DNA of 64,000 nucleotides from Filobasidium wieringae (taxonomy: Eukaryota; Basidiomycota; Tremellomycetes; Filobasidiales; Filobasidiaceae). A model generated the notes under the pieces. It searched no databases, had not been told where the DNA came from, and saw only the letters and a list, made by a program, of their open reading frames with translations. Location of the stretch: NCBI GenBank assembly GCA_001600055.1, contig BCIV01000020.1, forward strand, positions 152,309 to 216,308. The letters run 5' to 3'. Shown in pieces: positions 1 to 11,649 of this stretch; position 1 is the first letter of the stretch; every line of letters begins with the position of its first letter. A program made the position numbers and the translations under genes.

Positions 1-85
1 GGAGGAGTCTGTGACTGCTCATCTGCTCAACGGGCTCAAGGAGGTCAAGATCACTCAAATTGTAAACAAACCGGACCCAACTTAG
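1..85 (+). CDS. C-terminal end of an unknown protein (truncated by window start)
   Basis: From base 2 a reading frame runs to a TAG at 83-85. The last residues read NGLKEVKITQIVNKPDPT, a charged, protein-like tail. Only about 27 residues are inside the window, so no family can be named. The gene points toward ICP55, whose stop lies at 180, so the two would be a convergent pair less than 100 bp apart. It could be a chance open frame, but the composition looks coding. Confidence 0.4.
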   Translation, partial: EESVTAHLLNGLKEVKITQIVNKPDPT

Positions 86-179
86 TAAGCTCTAGTAAAT
101 AATTCAGCTAAGTGGGTGAATAGTGTATCATGATCGTCATGTTCGTTACTGGTCATACAAGAAATCACAACCTCCTTGA

Positions 180-2406
180 TCAAGCTTCGAGCAGACCCTG
201 ACATGTGCCTTCGACGTCTACGATTTCCTTTGGTGCGTTGGCCGACAGATTGTACGGTCCGTTGGGTGTAAAAGCGATAGCGTCCTATACCGTGGCGGGA
301 TTGATCAGTCGGAATTGATTGCATGTAAGGATAACATTGTCACCCACCTCTATCCGTACTCCCAATCCATGGAATGCCTTCGGGAACGAATCGTCTGTAG
401 GCACATAGCAACCAGGCTCGACAGTAATGACGTTTCCTGCTACCAGAGGTCCGCTTCGACTGTACGATGAACAGTCATGGAGGTCACTCCCAAGGTGGTG
501 AGAGATGAAATGTGGGTACTGCGGTGTTCAAGACAGATTTTAATTGAAATTTTATTCATCGAAACGACATTTGAAATCCGGCTTACCAGTCTCCTCTCAA
601 CATCCCCCGTATATAGCTTAAATCCGATCTGCCTCAGTTCTTCAGTCAAAAGGCTACAACCTGATCACAAATTCCGTATCAGTTTCGTTGATCAACACAG
701 GTGTCCTCCTGGAACTTACTGATCCTGTGTAGCTCGTTCATCCCAATCTCATCCTCTACTGTACACCTTTTCACGCATTCCTTCTGCACATTCAGTACGG
801 CTTGATATAAGTCACGCTGGGGATCCGTGAATTTCCCAGAAACCGGGAAGGTTCTTGTGATATCGGAAGCGTAATGCGAATACTCGCATCCTGCGTCTAT
901 GAGGACTAATTCATTCTGCTTAAGGGTCTGGTCGTTTTGTGTGTAATGAATCACGCAGGCGTTGGCACTGATTGGCGTGAAGGCAAGGTCAATCAGTTTT
1001 CCCCTCATTAGCATCCGAGTTAATTGTCACTTACCCAGAAGCGACAACAGGAACGTAAGCTCCCCTCTCAGATCCCTTCATTGCGCACCTATACTCGAAC
1101 TCGGCAGCTAACATCCCCTCGGTCCATCCCACCTCGCTCTGCATCCCCTTAGTCGCAGCTCTCATGACACCCGCATGAGCTTCACTAGAGATATCTCCTG
1201 CTCGTTTCATCAAGGCGATTTCCGCAGGAGACTTTATTATCCTGAGTTTCTCTACTTCGGGTGCCAGAGGTTTCGCCGACTTTCCTTCCAGTAGAGCATG
1301 TAAAGTCAAATGAGGCGGAGTAGTCGGGGTAGAAAATAGACCAGAAGTGGAGTTGGTCAGTAACTTCCCCAATCCACTTCCGGCCCTGTTCTTCCTCAAT
1401 TTGGTCCCTCCCGAAGGATAAGGACTACTAGCAGCCGAAGGCGATGCTAATGGCGGTAGTTCAGCGAACAACTCCCCTTCACTCGCTACCAAGCTACTTA
1501 GATGGTCGGCGAATTGAGTATTAGGGTAAGCTGCATCCGCTTTGAACAGGGAGATGGCGTTCTCAGGACCGGTACGGGAGCCTTCCCATTGTTCTTCATG
1601 GGCGTCCTTAGGAGGAACGTAGAGAGTGTAGGTGTATCCTCTTGAGGTAGACGGTTTGCTCTCTTCAAGCCCAATCTAATCAGTGGTATCCTCCCTCCAG
1701 ACCAAAAATTAGAGCTCACCTAGAACTAAGATAGAGTCAGGTTCCTGGAAACCTGTCAGATAGAAAAAGTCTGTGGCTGATGAGGATAGGGGTAGATGTT
1801 AGATCGAAAATCAATGGAGCCCATGTAGAGGAAGAGAGAGACGCACATTGACGGAATTTATAGCTGTGCATGCGTACAAGGAGAAGCGGAGGATTAGCGT
1901 CACGCCGTCGAGCCATCTTATCGGATTGCCGATTTCCTACTCACAAAATCTCTATTGAAGCGTTCCAAGCGTTATCCAACCCGTAAGCTTCCTGGCTGTA
2001 ACGATTTTCTAGACAAATTGGCTTGTACTCACGCTGAGTGACCAACCTCACAGTACCTCCCATACAAACGACCTTACTCCCTTCCGGTAGGCTTTGCATC
2101 AAATTTCTTCTCCTCTGTTCATACTCGTGCTCCGTTATACCTCTCGTCAACTGCGAGGGAGATTTGATCAGGTGAGGGTGTGTTTGAGAGAGGGGTTGGC
2201 CGTAGAGGGGAGGCTTTGCGTGAGCTTGAGAAGAGGAAGTGTAGGATCGAGGTTGATGGATATCTCTAGCTCTCACCAGTGCTACAATTATGAGATTCAG
2301 AGGAAGGTAGTCACAGTAACTCAGGTAAGAACTCACCTCGACCGCTCGGACGACCGAGTTTGGCCGTCCGAATGATAGCTCGAGCTGTACTGGTAGTTGC
2401 GCTCAT
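180..2406 (-). CDS. ICP55: Intermediate-cleaving peptidase ICP55 (mitochondrial Xaa-Pro aminopeptidase, M24B)
   Basis: This is a metallo-aminopeptidase of the aminopeptidase P family. In yeast, ICP55 removes one residue from proteins already cut by the mitochondrial processing peptidase. The spliced frame starts at 2406 with an Arg-rich, acid-free leader (MSATTSTARAIIRTAK), as expected for mitochondrial import. Next come the N-terminal creatinase-like domain (TDFFYLTGFQEPDS) and the pita-bread catalytic domain. Metal ligands are visible: two Asp in LIDAGCEYSHYASDITRTF, His in PHFISHHLGSDLHD, Glu in ITVEPGCY and Glu in GVRIEVGD. The end, NAPKEIVDVEGTC, is typical of the family. At least seven short introns are needed; exon 1 is only 70 nt (2337-2406). 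A Ser/Pro-rich insert of about 60 residues sits between the two domains. The gene is divergent from the amidotransferase-like gene, 287 bp apart. Confidence 0.92.
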
Positions 2407-2693
2407 CCGTCAGGCAGCTTCTAACAATCAACTGAAGCTCCGAAGTTGCAATAAGCAGGACTGAACGAGAGGTCTATAGGAAGTAAGACCTTGTGAAGCT
2501 TGTGACTACTCTATTCCGATATTCCGGTTGTTGAGCATATTCGTCGATTCTACTTTTGCATATTGCGGGGCCCCGCTTTCTTCAGAATCGTCATACAGGT
2601 CGACGAGATGACCATATCGCCCTATCGTCGTTCCCCATCTACAGCTGCCGTTGAGCCTCAGAATAGCTCTAAACGACACTTTGAACCTCAAAT
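2407..2693. promoter_or_regulatory. Shared divergent promoter, ICP55 / amidotransferase-like gene
   Basis: These 287 bp separate the two start codons and must hold both promoters and 5' leaders. I see no convincing TATA box and no repeated motif. The assignment rests only on gene orientation. Confidence 0.5.
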
Positions 2694-3892
2694 ATGCCAC
2701 GAACAATCCGTATCGCATTGCTCCTCTGTGATACCCCTCTTCCTCTGGTCCAAAAAGACCTGAACTTTCCGACATACGAACCCATCTTCGTCTCCCATCT
2801 CCGGGATTCTCTCGCCTCTTTCCCCGAAAAGAATCAAACTGAAGACGTCGAGCTTGAAGTCCGAGCATTCGATGTTGTTGGAAAAGAAGAGTATCCCAAT
2901 GAGGACGATTTGAAAAGGGGGCATTACGATGCGGTCATGATGACCGGTTCAGGTACGTCTTTCCTTTGCATCGTCATGCTTATCTAGCTGAACAATTTGC
3001 GGTTGATTTGAATCCAGCTCATTCGGCTTATGACAAAAAAACCTGGCTTATCCGCCTTATCTCATTTATAAAGACCATTTCCACCGAACCTACCTACTCT
3101 CACCTAAAGATTATCGGGATCTGTTTCGGAATGCAAGTGCTCGCGATGGCGTTGGGAGGTCCTGGGTCCGTAATTCCCAATCCAAAAGGATGGGAGATCG
3201 GAGTTTACGAGGTAGACCTGACTGAGGAAGGCAGGGATTGGTTTGAACGTGTTGAGGGCGACAGGAAGGTCGACGAAGGTAGCGAAAAGGTGGTGGAAAA
3301 GGTGGTTGGGACGAAGAGAATTGTGAGCGCCTGTATCTTGCCGGGAGGCTTGATCTTGATCTAACTTCTACCATTTCGTACAGCACATCCAACAAATGGT
3401 AAGCTTCTGCCCTCCTCTAAATCTTCCCTACTCCCTTTTGATCAACCCCTTCATCTCACTTTCGGTATAAAGCACAAAGACCATCTCCCATCCCCACCTC
3501 CGAACTTTCACCTAGTCGGTTCTTCCCCTAAATGTCCGGTGCAAGGGATCATCCAGTACTTCCCTTCCTCTGATGGTTCGTCTCAGGGAGAGAAGACCGA
3601 GACGACAAAGAAGAGAATAAGGATTGTGGGACTACAAGGTCATCCGGAATTCACTCCCGTAAGTTCCCGTTGCACAAGCTACGACCTGTTCTGAACGACT
3701 CTGATATTTCTTCTTTGAAATGGTCCTCATGACTACCAGGCAATCGTCCAACGAATGATCACGGTTCGCTCGGAAAAGGGAGTTTTGGATAGCGATACCA
3801 CGGAAGAAGCTAGAAGGAGATCAGATTGGGTTGAAGGTGGTGAAGGACGAGGGGTGATCGGATGGGGAATTTGGAGTGTGCTTTTGGGCTAG
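2694..3892 (+). CDS. Class I glutamine amidotransferase-like protein
   Basis: A member of the stand-alone GATase class I family (like yeast YLR126C and GMP-synthase-type GATase domains). The real substrate of these fungal proteins is not established. The protein starts MPRTIRIALLLCDTPLPLVQ. The strand motif YDAVMMTGSG precedes the nucleophile elbow IIGICFGMQVLAMALGG, which carries the catalytic Cys. The catalytic His-Glu pair is in GLQGHPEFTP. Introns interrupt after MTGSG (near 2953), around the HIQQM stretch (about 3321-3475) and after HPEFTP (near 3660-3740). The last exon ends GWGIWSVLLG. Length is about 300 residues, normal for the family. It converges on the DUF4112 gene, with 112 bp between the stops. 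Confidence 0.88.
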
Positions 3893-4004
3893 TAATCGCA
3901 GTCAAAGGGTATGGATAGATGTCATTTGTCGTAAAGGAAATGCCGTGTGTATACAGAAAGGGATCTAAAACGTCTATAGCATCGATTAATGTCGCAGATC
4001 ATCT

Positions 4005-5097
4005 TCAGCTCCCGAATCCTCGTCTCTTCCCAGCACTGACTTCCGGACCCGGAACTCCAGTCCCAGTCCCAACTTCAATCGGAGTCGCACTCCGCAACTC
4101 GCCTTCGTCTTTCGCCATCCTTCTCGTCTTCCTGACCTTCCCATCCATTCCTATCCCATCGCTAGGACCTGAAGGCTTCCCACCGAACCCGAAGAACCGC
4201 GATCCGGATCGTTTGGATGTAGGAGGAATGAATTGGTGTGACTTCGATTGGGGCATGAGGAGGATATGATATTTCTCAGCTTGAGGAGACGTTAGGAGCC
4301 AGTCCTGCAGAATGAAGAGGATGATCAGGCTCAGAACGAAAAGCAAGAGAGCGGAGGATGATTTACTTCGAGTGAGTTCAAGTTACGGAGGTTTGATTTC
4401 CAGAGGTAATCCAAGTAGTCTCCTAGTAGCGGTACGATTCCCACTACCGCATCGATTATGACGGTTCCTAGCTAAATGCAGATATCTGATTACTGTCAGG
4501 GTCCAGGTAAATACATTTGAGAGTGGACGGGGACTGACCATCCATCCCAAAACCTTCACGTCTACTCCGAACAGGAAAGAGAGGTAGACCTGATACAGCC
4601 CCAAGAGGGCTGCAATGAGATCTCCGTACAGAGGGATTACAGAGATGATTTCGTCCAATCCGACCTAGCCGGTGAGAGAGCAGATATTAGAAAGAGTCGA
4701 ACAACCCAAATAGAATGTTATTTCTCACCTTGAAAGGTAGTCCCAGGTCGGTGAGAAGGGGTGCAGCATCTAGCCAGAAAGCGACCGTTCTTGTATGGTT
4801 ATACAGCCTGTCCGTAGATAGATTAGTTAGCAGTCCTTGTCCGTATCGATCTTTAGGAAGTATGTGAACTCACGCTTGAGCCTCTTCATCATTCGAAGGC
4901 CTTTTCCATAGCGGATAGTAGTATGTCGCTTTGAAAGCTCCGAATCGCTTGGTTTGCGAGGTATTGCCGTCCCTGAACGATGCCGGATCTGATTAGTCGA
5001 TAGAAGAGTTGAAAGACGCCTGCAGAACTCACGGTGATACGGCATTCGGGGTATAGGCTTTGTACACCTTGTAGGCTCCTGATAGGATGTTGCTCAT
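4005..5097 (-). CDS. DUF4112 family membrane protein
   Basis: Start at 5097 (MSNILSGAYKVYKAYTPNAV), then short exons joined by canonical introns. The DUF4112 core is clear: LDEIISVIPLYGDLIAALLG, then a second hydrophobic half IIDAVVGIVPLLGDYLDYLW followed by KSNLRNLNSLEDWL. The two IPxxGD motifs in tandem hydrophobic hairpins define the family. The N-terminal segment (SQTKRFGAFKATYYYPLWKR) and the basic Gly/Ser/Pro-rich C-terminal tail (ending SAGKRRGFGS) are probably cytosolic. Molecular function is unknown for the family. Five or so exons; the stop is at 4005. Confidence 0.85.
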
Positions 5098-5773
5098 CGT
5101 GTCTCGGACGGACACAGTCAGAAAGATACCTAGCAGCACTGAAAACTGAAGCCTTGAATCGAGGTTGAGTAAGCTCGAACTTGAAATATATCGCAGTTCG
5201 ATATCCCTCACTTTGTGGGAACCGGGATGACGTCACCAACTTGATTCCGCGTTTCACATTCAAAACATACGGTCAACATTGAGCTGGTGCACACATTCGC
5301 AGCGTTCACTAGCATGCTTGATGCTTTTCTAATGTCTAATCAGATATTCATTGTATTCGTAGGGCCGTCTTGATCTGTTCCGGATCGCGGTACACTGTCG
5401 ATGTGACATTCACCGGAAGACACTCTAGTCTCCGAAGTGTTACGGTGGTAGAGTCCAGTCTGGTTCTTGGCGATGACGATGGTACGGCCGCCGTACTCGT
5501 GAACAATAAATAGATCCTCAAACTAATGCATGACCTAACAAGGATCGTAAATCAAATAGGTCCGGCAGACCGAGACCACGAAAAAAATGGTATGCATTAA
5601 CATTGAATGATCATTAAACTATCGTTCATGCAGTAAAGGAATAAACACAGAACGAAACAAGACACAAGGCAAAATCAACCATGAAACGTCATTCCTCTAT
5701 CCACATCATCATCATCGTCATCGTCATCATCATCCATCTCCTCCTCGACTCTTGGCAAGATCAGAAGCGGAGG
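5098..5773. other. Intergenic region with CAT-rich microsatellite
   Basis: No convincing gene. It holds the promoter of the DUF4112 gene and the 3' region of the GPI-protein gene. A (CAT/CGT)-rich simple repeat lies at about 5702-5735. Confidence 0.5.
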
Positions 5774-6810
5774 TTAAAGGACCAGCCCAACCAACCCGAC
5801 GACGATTCCCATAAAGCCCATTCCGGCGATCTCGACCTTCCCAGCCGCTCCGGAGGAAGTAGCAGCGGCCGCTGCAATGCTCCTCGTCGCGGATGAAGAA
5901 GTATCGGAAGCGGCGGAAGCGGCAGAGGAGACGACCTGAGCCATCGAGCTGGAAGCGGAGGAGATCATCGCTTCTGCGCTCGAACTTGCGGATGTTACTG
6001 CTGCCGAGGCGCTGGAGAGGATGGAGCTTGCGGAAGCGGTGGCAGAGGCAGAGGTGAGGATGACGTCCCCTGATGAAGAGGCGGAGGAGGGGGATGCACC
6101 GGTCGATGAGGATCCGACCAGTTGACCTACCCCCCAAGGGATGGCATCACCTGAACCGGGTTGGGTGGAGTTGACGGGAGGAGTAGTCGAACCGTCTTCC
6201 CCTGCAATCTGTTGTCATTTAATTCAGAGGAATCGTTATGAATCAGTATCGCAAGCGGATTTAAGCGGGAGCGCAAAACGTACGGTGAATCGGGTAGTCC
6301 ATGTGACATCCGATAGAACCCCGGTGCCAGGGGTGAACTGCAAGAAGTAAATCTTGGAAGTAGGCGTGACATCGGGCACGGTAAAGGTGTACTCGGTCAC
6401 ACTGGTTCCATCAATTCCAGTAGCGAGGTCTACGGTAAACGGATCAGAGCAAGAGTCAGGGAATTGCTATAAAGGAGAACAGAGACAGGCAGAGACTTAC
6501 TGGTTACGGGGATCATGTGGAAGTTGTCACCGCTCATCAAGTCGATGGAGACTACAAAAAACGGAAAGCAACGTAGCAGATAATCAGCAAGGCAATTCTA
6601 TCGGGTCGTGGGATATCTCGTCAGGACCTCAGCTCGAAAACTGTACTCACCATTGTTCCATTTTCCCGTGGTATCCTTGGTGAAAAGGGTAGTAAGCTGA
6701 GACCCGATCTTGGCTACAGTAGTGCCATCCGGAGAAGTAGGTGCTACTTGAGCGTAAACAGAGGTCGCAAGGGCCGCAGCGATGACAAAGGTCTTGGTGA
6801 ATGAGAACAT
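5774..6810 (-). CDS. Secreted Kre9/Knh1-like GPI-anchored Ser-rich protein
   Basis: The start at 6810 gives a signal peptide (MFSFTKTFVIAAALATSVYA). A beta-sandwich domain of the Kre9/Knh1 N-terminal kind follows, with the recognisable stretch VTEYTFTVPDVTPTSKIYFL and then LSDVTWTTRFT. After that comes a Ser/Ala/Thr-rich stalk. The C-terminus is a short hydrophobic segment (GMGFMGIVVGLVGLVL) preceded by small residues, as needed for GPI attachment. Three introns are supported by splice sites and frame. Expected location is plasma membrane or cell wall; in yeast Kre9/Knh1 act in beta-1,6-glucan assembly, but Ser-Thr-rich GPI relatives are mostly uncharacterised. A second protein of the same build is at 34174-35333. 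Confidence 0.82.
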
Positions 6811-7457
6811 TGTGGGATAGAGTGGTCTGATTGATTGGTCAAGTGGTAGGTGTTGCGTGGCTAGTAGTAGTTTTAGGTAAGGTGTATCGCGAACGAATCA
6901 ATCGTTTTGATATCGAGTTGTTGTTAGAAAAGGTCGTGAATCGACGTAGTTTGGCTGATAATGAGCGTGAATGAGTGTCGAGTACAGGTGCAAGAGTACT
7001 ATCTTGTGATGAATGTATGGAGCTATGAGAAGTCGGGTTCGATGCTGATCTAAGGAAAAGGCAAAGCGATGAAAGAGATCAAGAGCCGAGCGATGGCACA
7101 GCGTGAACGAACCCATCAAAAGGATCAATTCACCCCGAGCACGATGCCGTAAAACGCGCGAACAATAACAACAAACAACACAGCAAATCCACCACTCGGA
7201 CCGCTCGAGTACCGCGGGTCTCCTCGTCACAAGTGGTACCACAAATAGCTTCTTCTCGTCATAAAGGTCGTTAAAGGAGGATTCACAGGCGACAGGTAGA
7301 GGACCGTACTGTACAGCAGGAGGGGTTCTACTACTAATGAGGGGTGTATGCGGAAATCGAAGGGGAGGTAAATGCAATGCGATGCGGTAGCGGTATTGAG
7401 TGGGAATGATCGAAGGAAAGGAAGAGGTGACGCGAGGAAGTACCAATTTCTAAAGGG
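6811..7457. other. Intergenic region
   Basis: A long open frame on the minus strand (6898-7446) has composition unlike its neighbours and no recognisable feature, so I treat the region as the promoter of the GPI-protein gene plus the 3' end of PAC1. Confidence 0.5.
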
Positions 7458-9328
7458 TTATGGCATCCAAACCTGCCAAACCAAGATGAACAGTTAAGAC
7501 CGCCCCTTCCCAACTCTCTCAACCGATCAAAACTCACCTTGATAGTCTGATCAACCGATCCAGTAGCGAGCACATTAACCCTCCTCTTCTCCCCCTCCTT
7601 CTTCCCCTCCCCGTCCCCCACAGTCGTCCGGCCCCAAACCATACAAGTGACGAAATGTTCATGCGCATCAATCGTCTTGCTCATCCGGCCCGTCGAGAGG
7701 TCCCAAATCCGGATGGTCTTGTCGTCCGAAGCGGACAGGAGGAATTTCCCGGACGGATGGAAAGTCAAGGCTCTCACCCAATTGTCATGCCCGTTCTGTA
7801 ACGTAGCGTTCGAGAGGTCAGTTAATTGTGGAATACGAATCGAGATGTGAGATGGACTTGCGAATATCTTCAAACATTGACCCGTCAATGCGTCCCATAG
7901 CCTGACAGACTTGTCCCTAGAACCCGTAACGACAAAACAACCCGGACTCTTCGCTCTCTCATCCCCAGCCGACACCTACGCGTACCACAGGAAGCAGAAT
8001 CGGATCAACCTCGGATCTCCTCCTGGAACTAAAGTGAGGGACTCACTGTTAAACCCGTGAGAGCCCTGATCGATGCGTAGGCAGCAACAGGTGCGAATTC
8101 TGCACATTCCACGACATGCTCATGACCCCTCAATTCGACTTTAGATTCTCCCGCGTTCCGGTCCCATACGTGTGATGTCTGTCAGATGGAGATATGATCA
8201 TTAAGGATAGTCCACATCGGGAATGTCAAAGAGGGAAAGACATACTTGATCGCTCGATGCGGAGACCAACCACCGTGAATCTTCAGAGGGGGAAATGCTT
8301 CGGACCCATTCATCATGACCCCACAGCGTTCTCACGCAATACCTGAATCCCATCAAGGACAAGAAACCCCCCAACTCAACTTCATATCCCTCTACACTTA
8401 TAATCTGAGACAACGACTCACCCAGTAGACACTTCCCAGATCCTTATTGATTTATCTCTACTTGCGCTTACGATGAAATCCCCACTGGGGAGGAATTTGA
8501 CAGAGGAGACGGTATGATCATGACCATGCAATGTTTTCGTATTCTTATATTCATTATTCGGGTCCCATATCTTCAGGGACATGTCGTTTGAGCATGATAC
8601 TACGAAATTCGAGGTAGGTTGAATTTAGTATCCGAAAACACGGACGATTTCCGACCTGATTTCTTACCTAATAATTCCCCCTTGAGATCGTAGTCCACAT
8701 CCATGACGGCCTTCGTATGACCCTTCAACGTTCTCTCGCATTCCCCACTCTCCCAATCCCAGATCTTTATCGTCGAATCCTCACTGGCACTAGCCAGGAC
8801 GTTCCATATGGGGTGAAAAGCGATTTTGGAGACGGGTGATCGATGTCCCAACAAGGTATGTCGTTGAGGAACTCGAGGGAGCCAGAGGGTATTGCTCGTC
8901 GATGCTGATGCGGCTGATCGAGGGAGAGATAATTCTTGAGTTAAAGCGGTATTGCGAGCTTCTAGATCCATGATCTTGTGTCACACGATTTATGCAGCTG
9001 TCAGTTTCTTCCCTCTTTCTCTTTCTCTTTCGACGGACGGGGACGAGACATTTACCTTTTTTTGTAACCGAATGACGCTCGTCCATTTCTTCTCTAACAG
9101 CCCTTGGAATCGTTTATTAGAAGGATCGTCCATCGAGAAATCTTCATTATTCGTCTCAAACTTGAACGCTTCAAAGGCGGACTCGTTGCCCTCGTTACTC
9201 AGGTAAGTGAGGATGGCTTTATTCCTGTCGAGTAAAATGGGAGTATGAGTTCTAGTTCTATAGTGGTTCGGTATTGTGAAGACGACTTACAGCTCATCCC
9301 GTTGTCTATCAGTCAGGAATCCAGCCAT
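7458..9328 (-). CDS. PAC1: Nuclear distribution protein PAC1 / LIS1 (dynein regulator)
   Basis: LIS1 binds the motor domain of cytoplasmic dynein and is needed for nuclear positioning. The start at 9328 gives [13 protein letters not shown], then the LisH dimerisation motif [20 protein letters not shown] after a short intron. A coiled-coil segment ([15 protein letters not shown]) follows. A seven-bladed WD40 propeller begins at the LIS1-typical [17 protein letters not shown] and [17 protein letters not shown]. Further blades read [32 protein letters not shown] and [17 protein letters not shown]. The final blade is completed by a very short last exon (VWMP) after TGSVDQTIK; stop at 7458. The gene is cut by many introns of about 50-90 nt. 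Confidence 0.93.
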
Positions 9329-9985
9329 GTTCCCTCAAAGGCTCTCTCGCTCTCCCTGTTTCGTTTTCGATTCGGACCGCTAGTAAGGACGGCTCTCCTG
9401 ACAATCGTTGTGCTGGTTTGACTCAGATCTCTTGATGAATACGTCCGTTCCCTCGATAGAGTCGATAGTAGAACGAGCTGAATCTTTCTGAGAATGATTG
9501 ATCGATCCGAGTGACCGTTACTATTCCCAACTCCGGACCTCTAAGCTGCCCTTGCGAAGGACGAAAAGATTGATCAAAAGAGGGTGAATCCACCGGCTCA
9601 GGGAGGACTTGTGTGTTTCGCAGGAGATAGATAGGGTCGGAATGAGCGATCAGAATTGGATGTGTCGCACACTATTGTGAAAAGGGATTGGCAAGGGAGG
9701 AATGAGCGTTCACATGTCAATCAACGAACCGTCGGTCGGTGATGACTATCACGCGAAACGTCAATAAACCAAGATCCACGCTAAAACTGATCCCTGATTG
9801 ATCCCCCCCCCCTGGCGTACGTCATATACAGCCAGTACTCTCCATCAACCACCGTCCATCCATCATCATCAAGTAAATTATACTCACACCCGGACCATGG
9901 TCCAGCTAAAAGTTACAACAACAACAACATCACCAACAACAAACACCCGACCCGCAACCCCTTCCCGCCCGAGTCGATTCACAGA
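9329..9985. other. Intergenic region between PAC1 and CAF1
   Basis: Contains the PAC1 promoter and the CAF1 3' region. A run of 10 C lies at 9803-9812. Small open frames here read as low-complexity Thr/Pro/His and are not convincing. Confidence 0.5.
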
Positions 9986-11491
9986 TCAATACGGTCTCCC
10001 CCCCTCTGGACCGAAGGACAACAACCCATCCGAGATGTTAGTCATCCCCATCCCATCCCCCTGCCCCTGACCCATCCCCATTCCCATCCCCATCCCCATT
10101 CCCATCCCTCCCATAACGCTGTTCGCACCGCTCCGATCGATCATCCCACTCCCCGGTCGTCCGATATCCGGCCCGGCATAGCGTACTCGGGATTGAGCGC
10201 TGGCGAACCCGTACAAGAAGTTTTTATAATAGTCGTCGTCCAGGTGATTGTCGAAGAAGTTTAAGCGCATTTTGAAGAATGCCGCGGAGGTTAGGAGGGA
10301 ATCTGATCCGGCTTGATGTTGAGGTCCGATCCGTTGTACCTATCGTATCGAAAAGTTCGACAAAGATCAGATCCTGCCATCTCCCATCTTCCATCTTCCG
10401 CCTTGCGCCTTCCTACGGAATACTGACATTCATCATATCCGCAATCTCCTGTAAACCACCTTTCAAACTCCTAACGCTCCTCATGATATGTTTGATATCG
10501 TAAACATGCGGGAACCAAACATGCAGGGCGTCAAAGAATTCCGATTCGACCGGTGGTAATGGACTAGCCGTGAGGAGTTTGAGGAGGTACCCGAAGTCGT
10601 AACCTCTATAATCGGAGAAGAAGAAGAAGAAGAAGAAGAGGTGGATCGGTTTTTCAAATGAGCTTGGTTCTGAAGGAGAGAACATCGGATGGACGTACGA
10701 ATGAAAGCTAACCCATTTCACTTGATTGAAAAGGACCAGTCCGCTCGTTATGAGATGTTCGGCGAAAATGTCGTTATCGATCCCTTCCGATTCCAGACGC
10801 TTGAAGTCTATACCGGACTTTTGGAGGAGCTCTATACTGTCTTGTGCGTACATGTCGTCGCTGTTGTGCGGTAGGAGGTCAGGTGGGTGGGGTGGAGTGG
10901 AAGCGGAGAAGAGAGACGAAGAGAGAGGAGCGAGAGAGAGAAGGAGGAAGAAGGAACGAAAAGCAAGAAAAAGAGCCAAGTCCATAATCAGCCTCCCCCC
11001 TCCCGCTCTCTCGCTCATCACAAAACCTCCTCCCAACTCACCTCAAACTGAATCTAAAGTTGAACTGCCAACAACAAACCTCTGGCATATTCCCCTCCTC
11101 ATCCGCCAACGTCAATCCCAACTGGATGATCTTGAGTAGATCGACGTTACATCTCATCGTCTGGAAATGATAGTCCGATCCTGTTCTGAACGTGCCGATC
11201 GGACGGGCTACTATTCCGGGGAATTCGGTGTCCTGTGTCACGGAACGGTATCAAGTTCCTTGAGTGAGTAAGAGAAGGCGCAGAGAAAGGGAAAGAGAAA
11301 CGGAGAGATGAGACGAACCATAGAGACGACCGGGTATTTCTCTATAGTAGCTCTTAGCGCTTCCAACTCTTCGTCAAGGTTATCAGCCCATACCTGAACG
11401 CACAAGTCGGTGGACAGCCAGATCGGAGGGTCAGTTGTGGTTTGGGTTGGTTGTGATGCTAAGGACTTACTTCTCGTATTCGGTTGGCCAT
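9986..11491 (-). CDS. POP2: CCR4-NOT deadenylase subunit CAF1/POP2 (DEDD nuclease)
   Basis: A 3'-5' poly(A) exonuclease of the CCR4-NOT complex. The start at 11491 ([20 protein letters not shown]) fits the family start. The DEDD catalytic residues are visible: Asp and Glu in [15 protein letters not shown], Asp in the block [20 protein letters not shown], and the final Asp in [20 protein letters not shown]. All canonical positions are intact. [17 protein letters not shown] marks the normal end of the domain. A non-conserved tail follows with alternating Met-Gly repeats (about 10070-10110), ending at 9986. An intron between SFHS and GYDFGYL carries a long (GAA)n/(TTC)n tract at about 10616-10640. 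Nuclear and cytoplasmic mRNA decay is its expected site of action. Confidence 0.94.
10069..10110. repeat. Microsatellite encoding a Met-Gly repeat in CAF1
   Basis: A CCCATTCCCATCCC-type repeat that reads as alternating Met and Gly in the C-terminal tail of CAF1, outside the nuclease domain. Likely length-variable between strains. Confidence 0.7.
10613..10640. repeat. (GAA)n intronic microsatellite in CAF1
   Basis: GAA repeated about nine times on the plus strand, forming the pyrimidine tract upstream of the 3' splice site in a CAF1 intron. Confidence 0.8.
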
Positions 11492-11649
11492 TGTGGGGTG
11501 TTGATGGTGATTGAGAGAGAGGACAAGTGTCCAGGAAGTGATGGGTGTAGCGTGGAGGATGAAGCGTGGTGAGTGGTGAGAGTGAACTGGCGTTGAGCGG
11601 TATGTAGAGCAGCTAGAACAGGTGAGTACGAGTTGAACCAGAGGCTGAC

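Noticed and set aside
6898..7446. 182-codon open frame on the minus strand between the GPI-protein gene and PAC1
   Set aside because: Composition is unlike a protein (scattered Cys/Trp/Arg), no family feature, and it overlaps the end of PAC1.
10413..11139. Long open frames on both strands across CAF1
   Set aside because: They are shadows of the CAF1 exons and introns; the (GAA)n intron creates artificial Phe or Lys runs.
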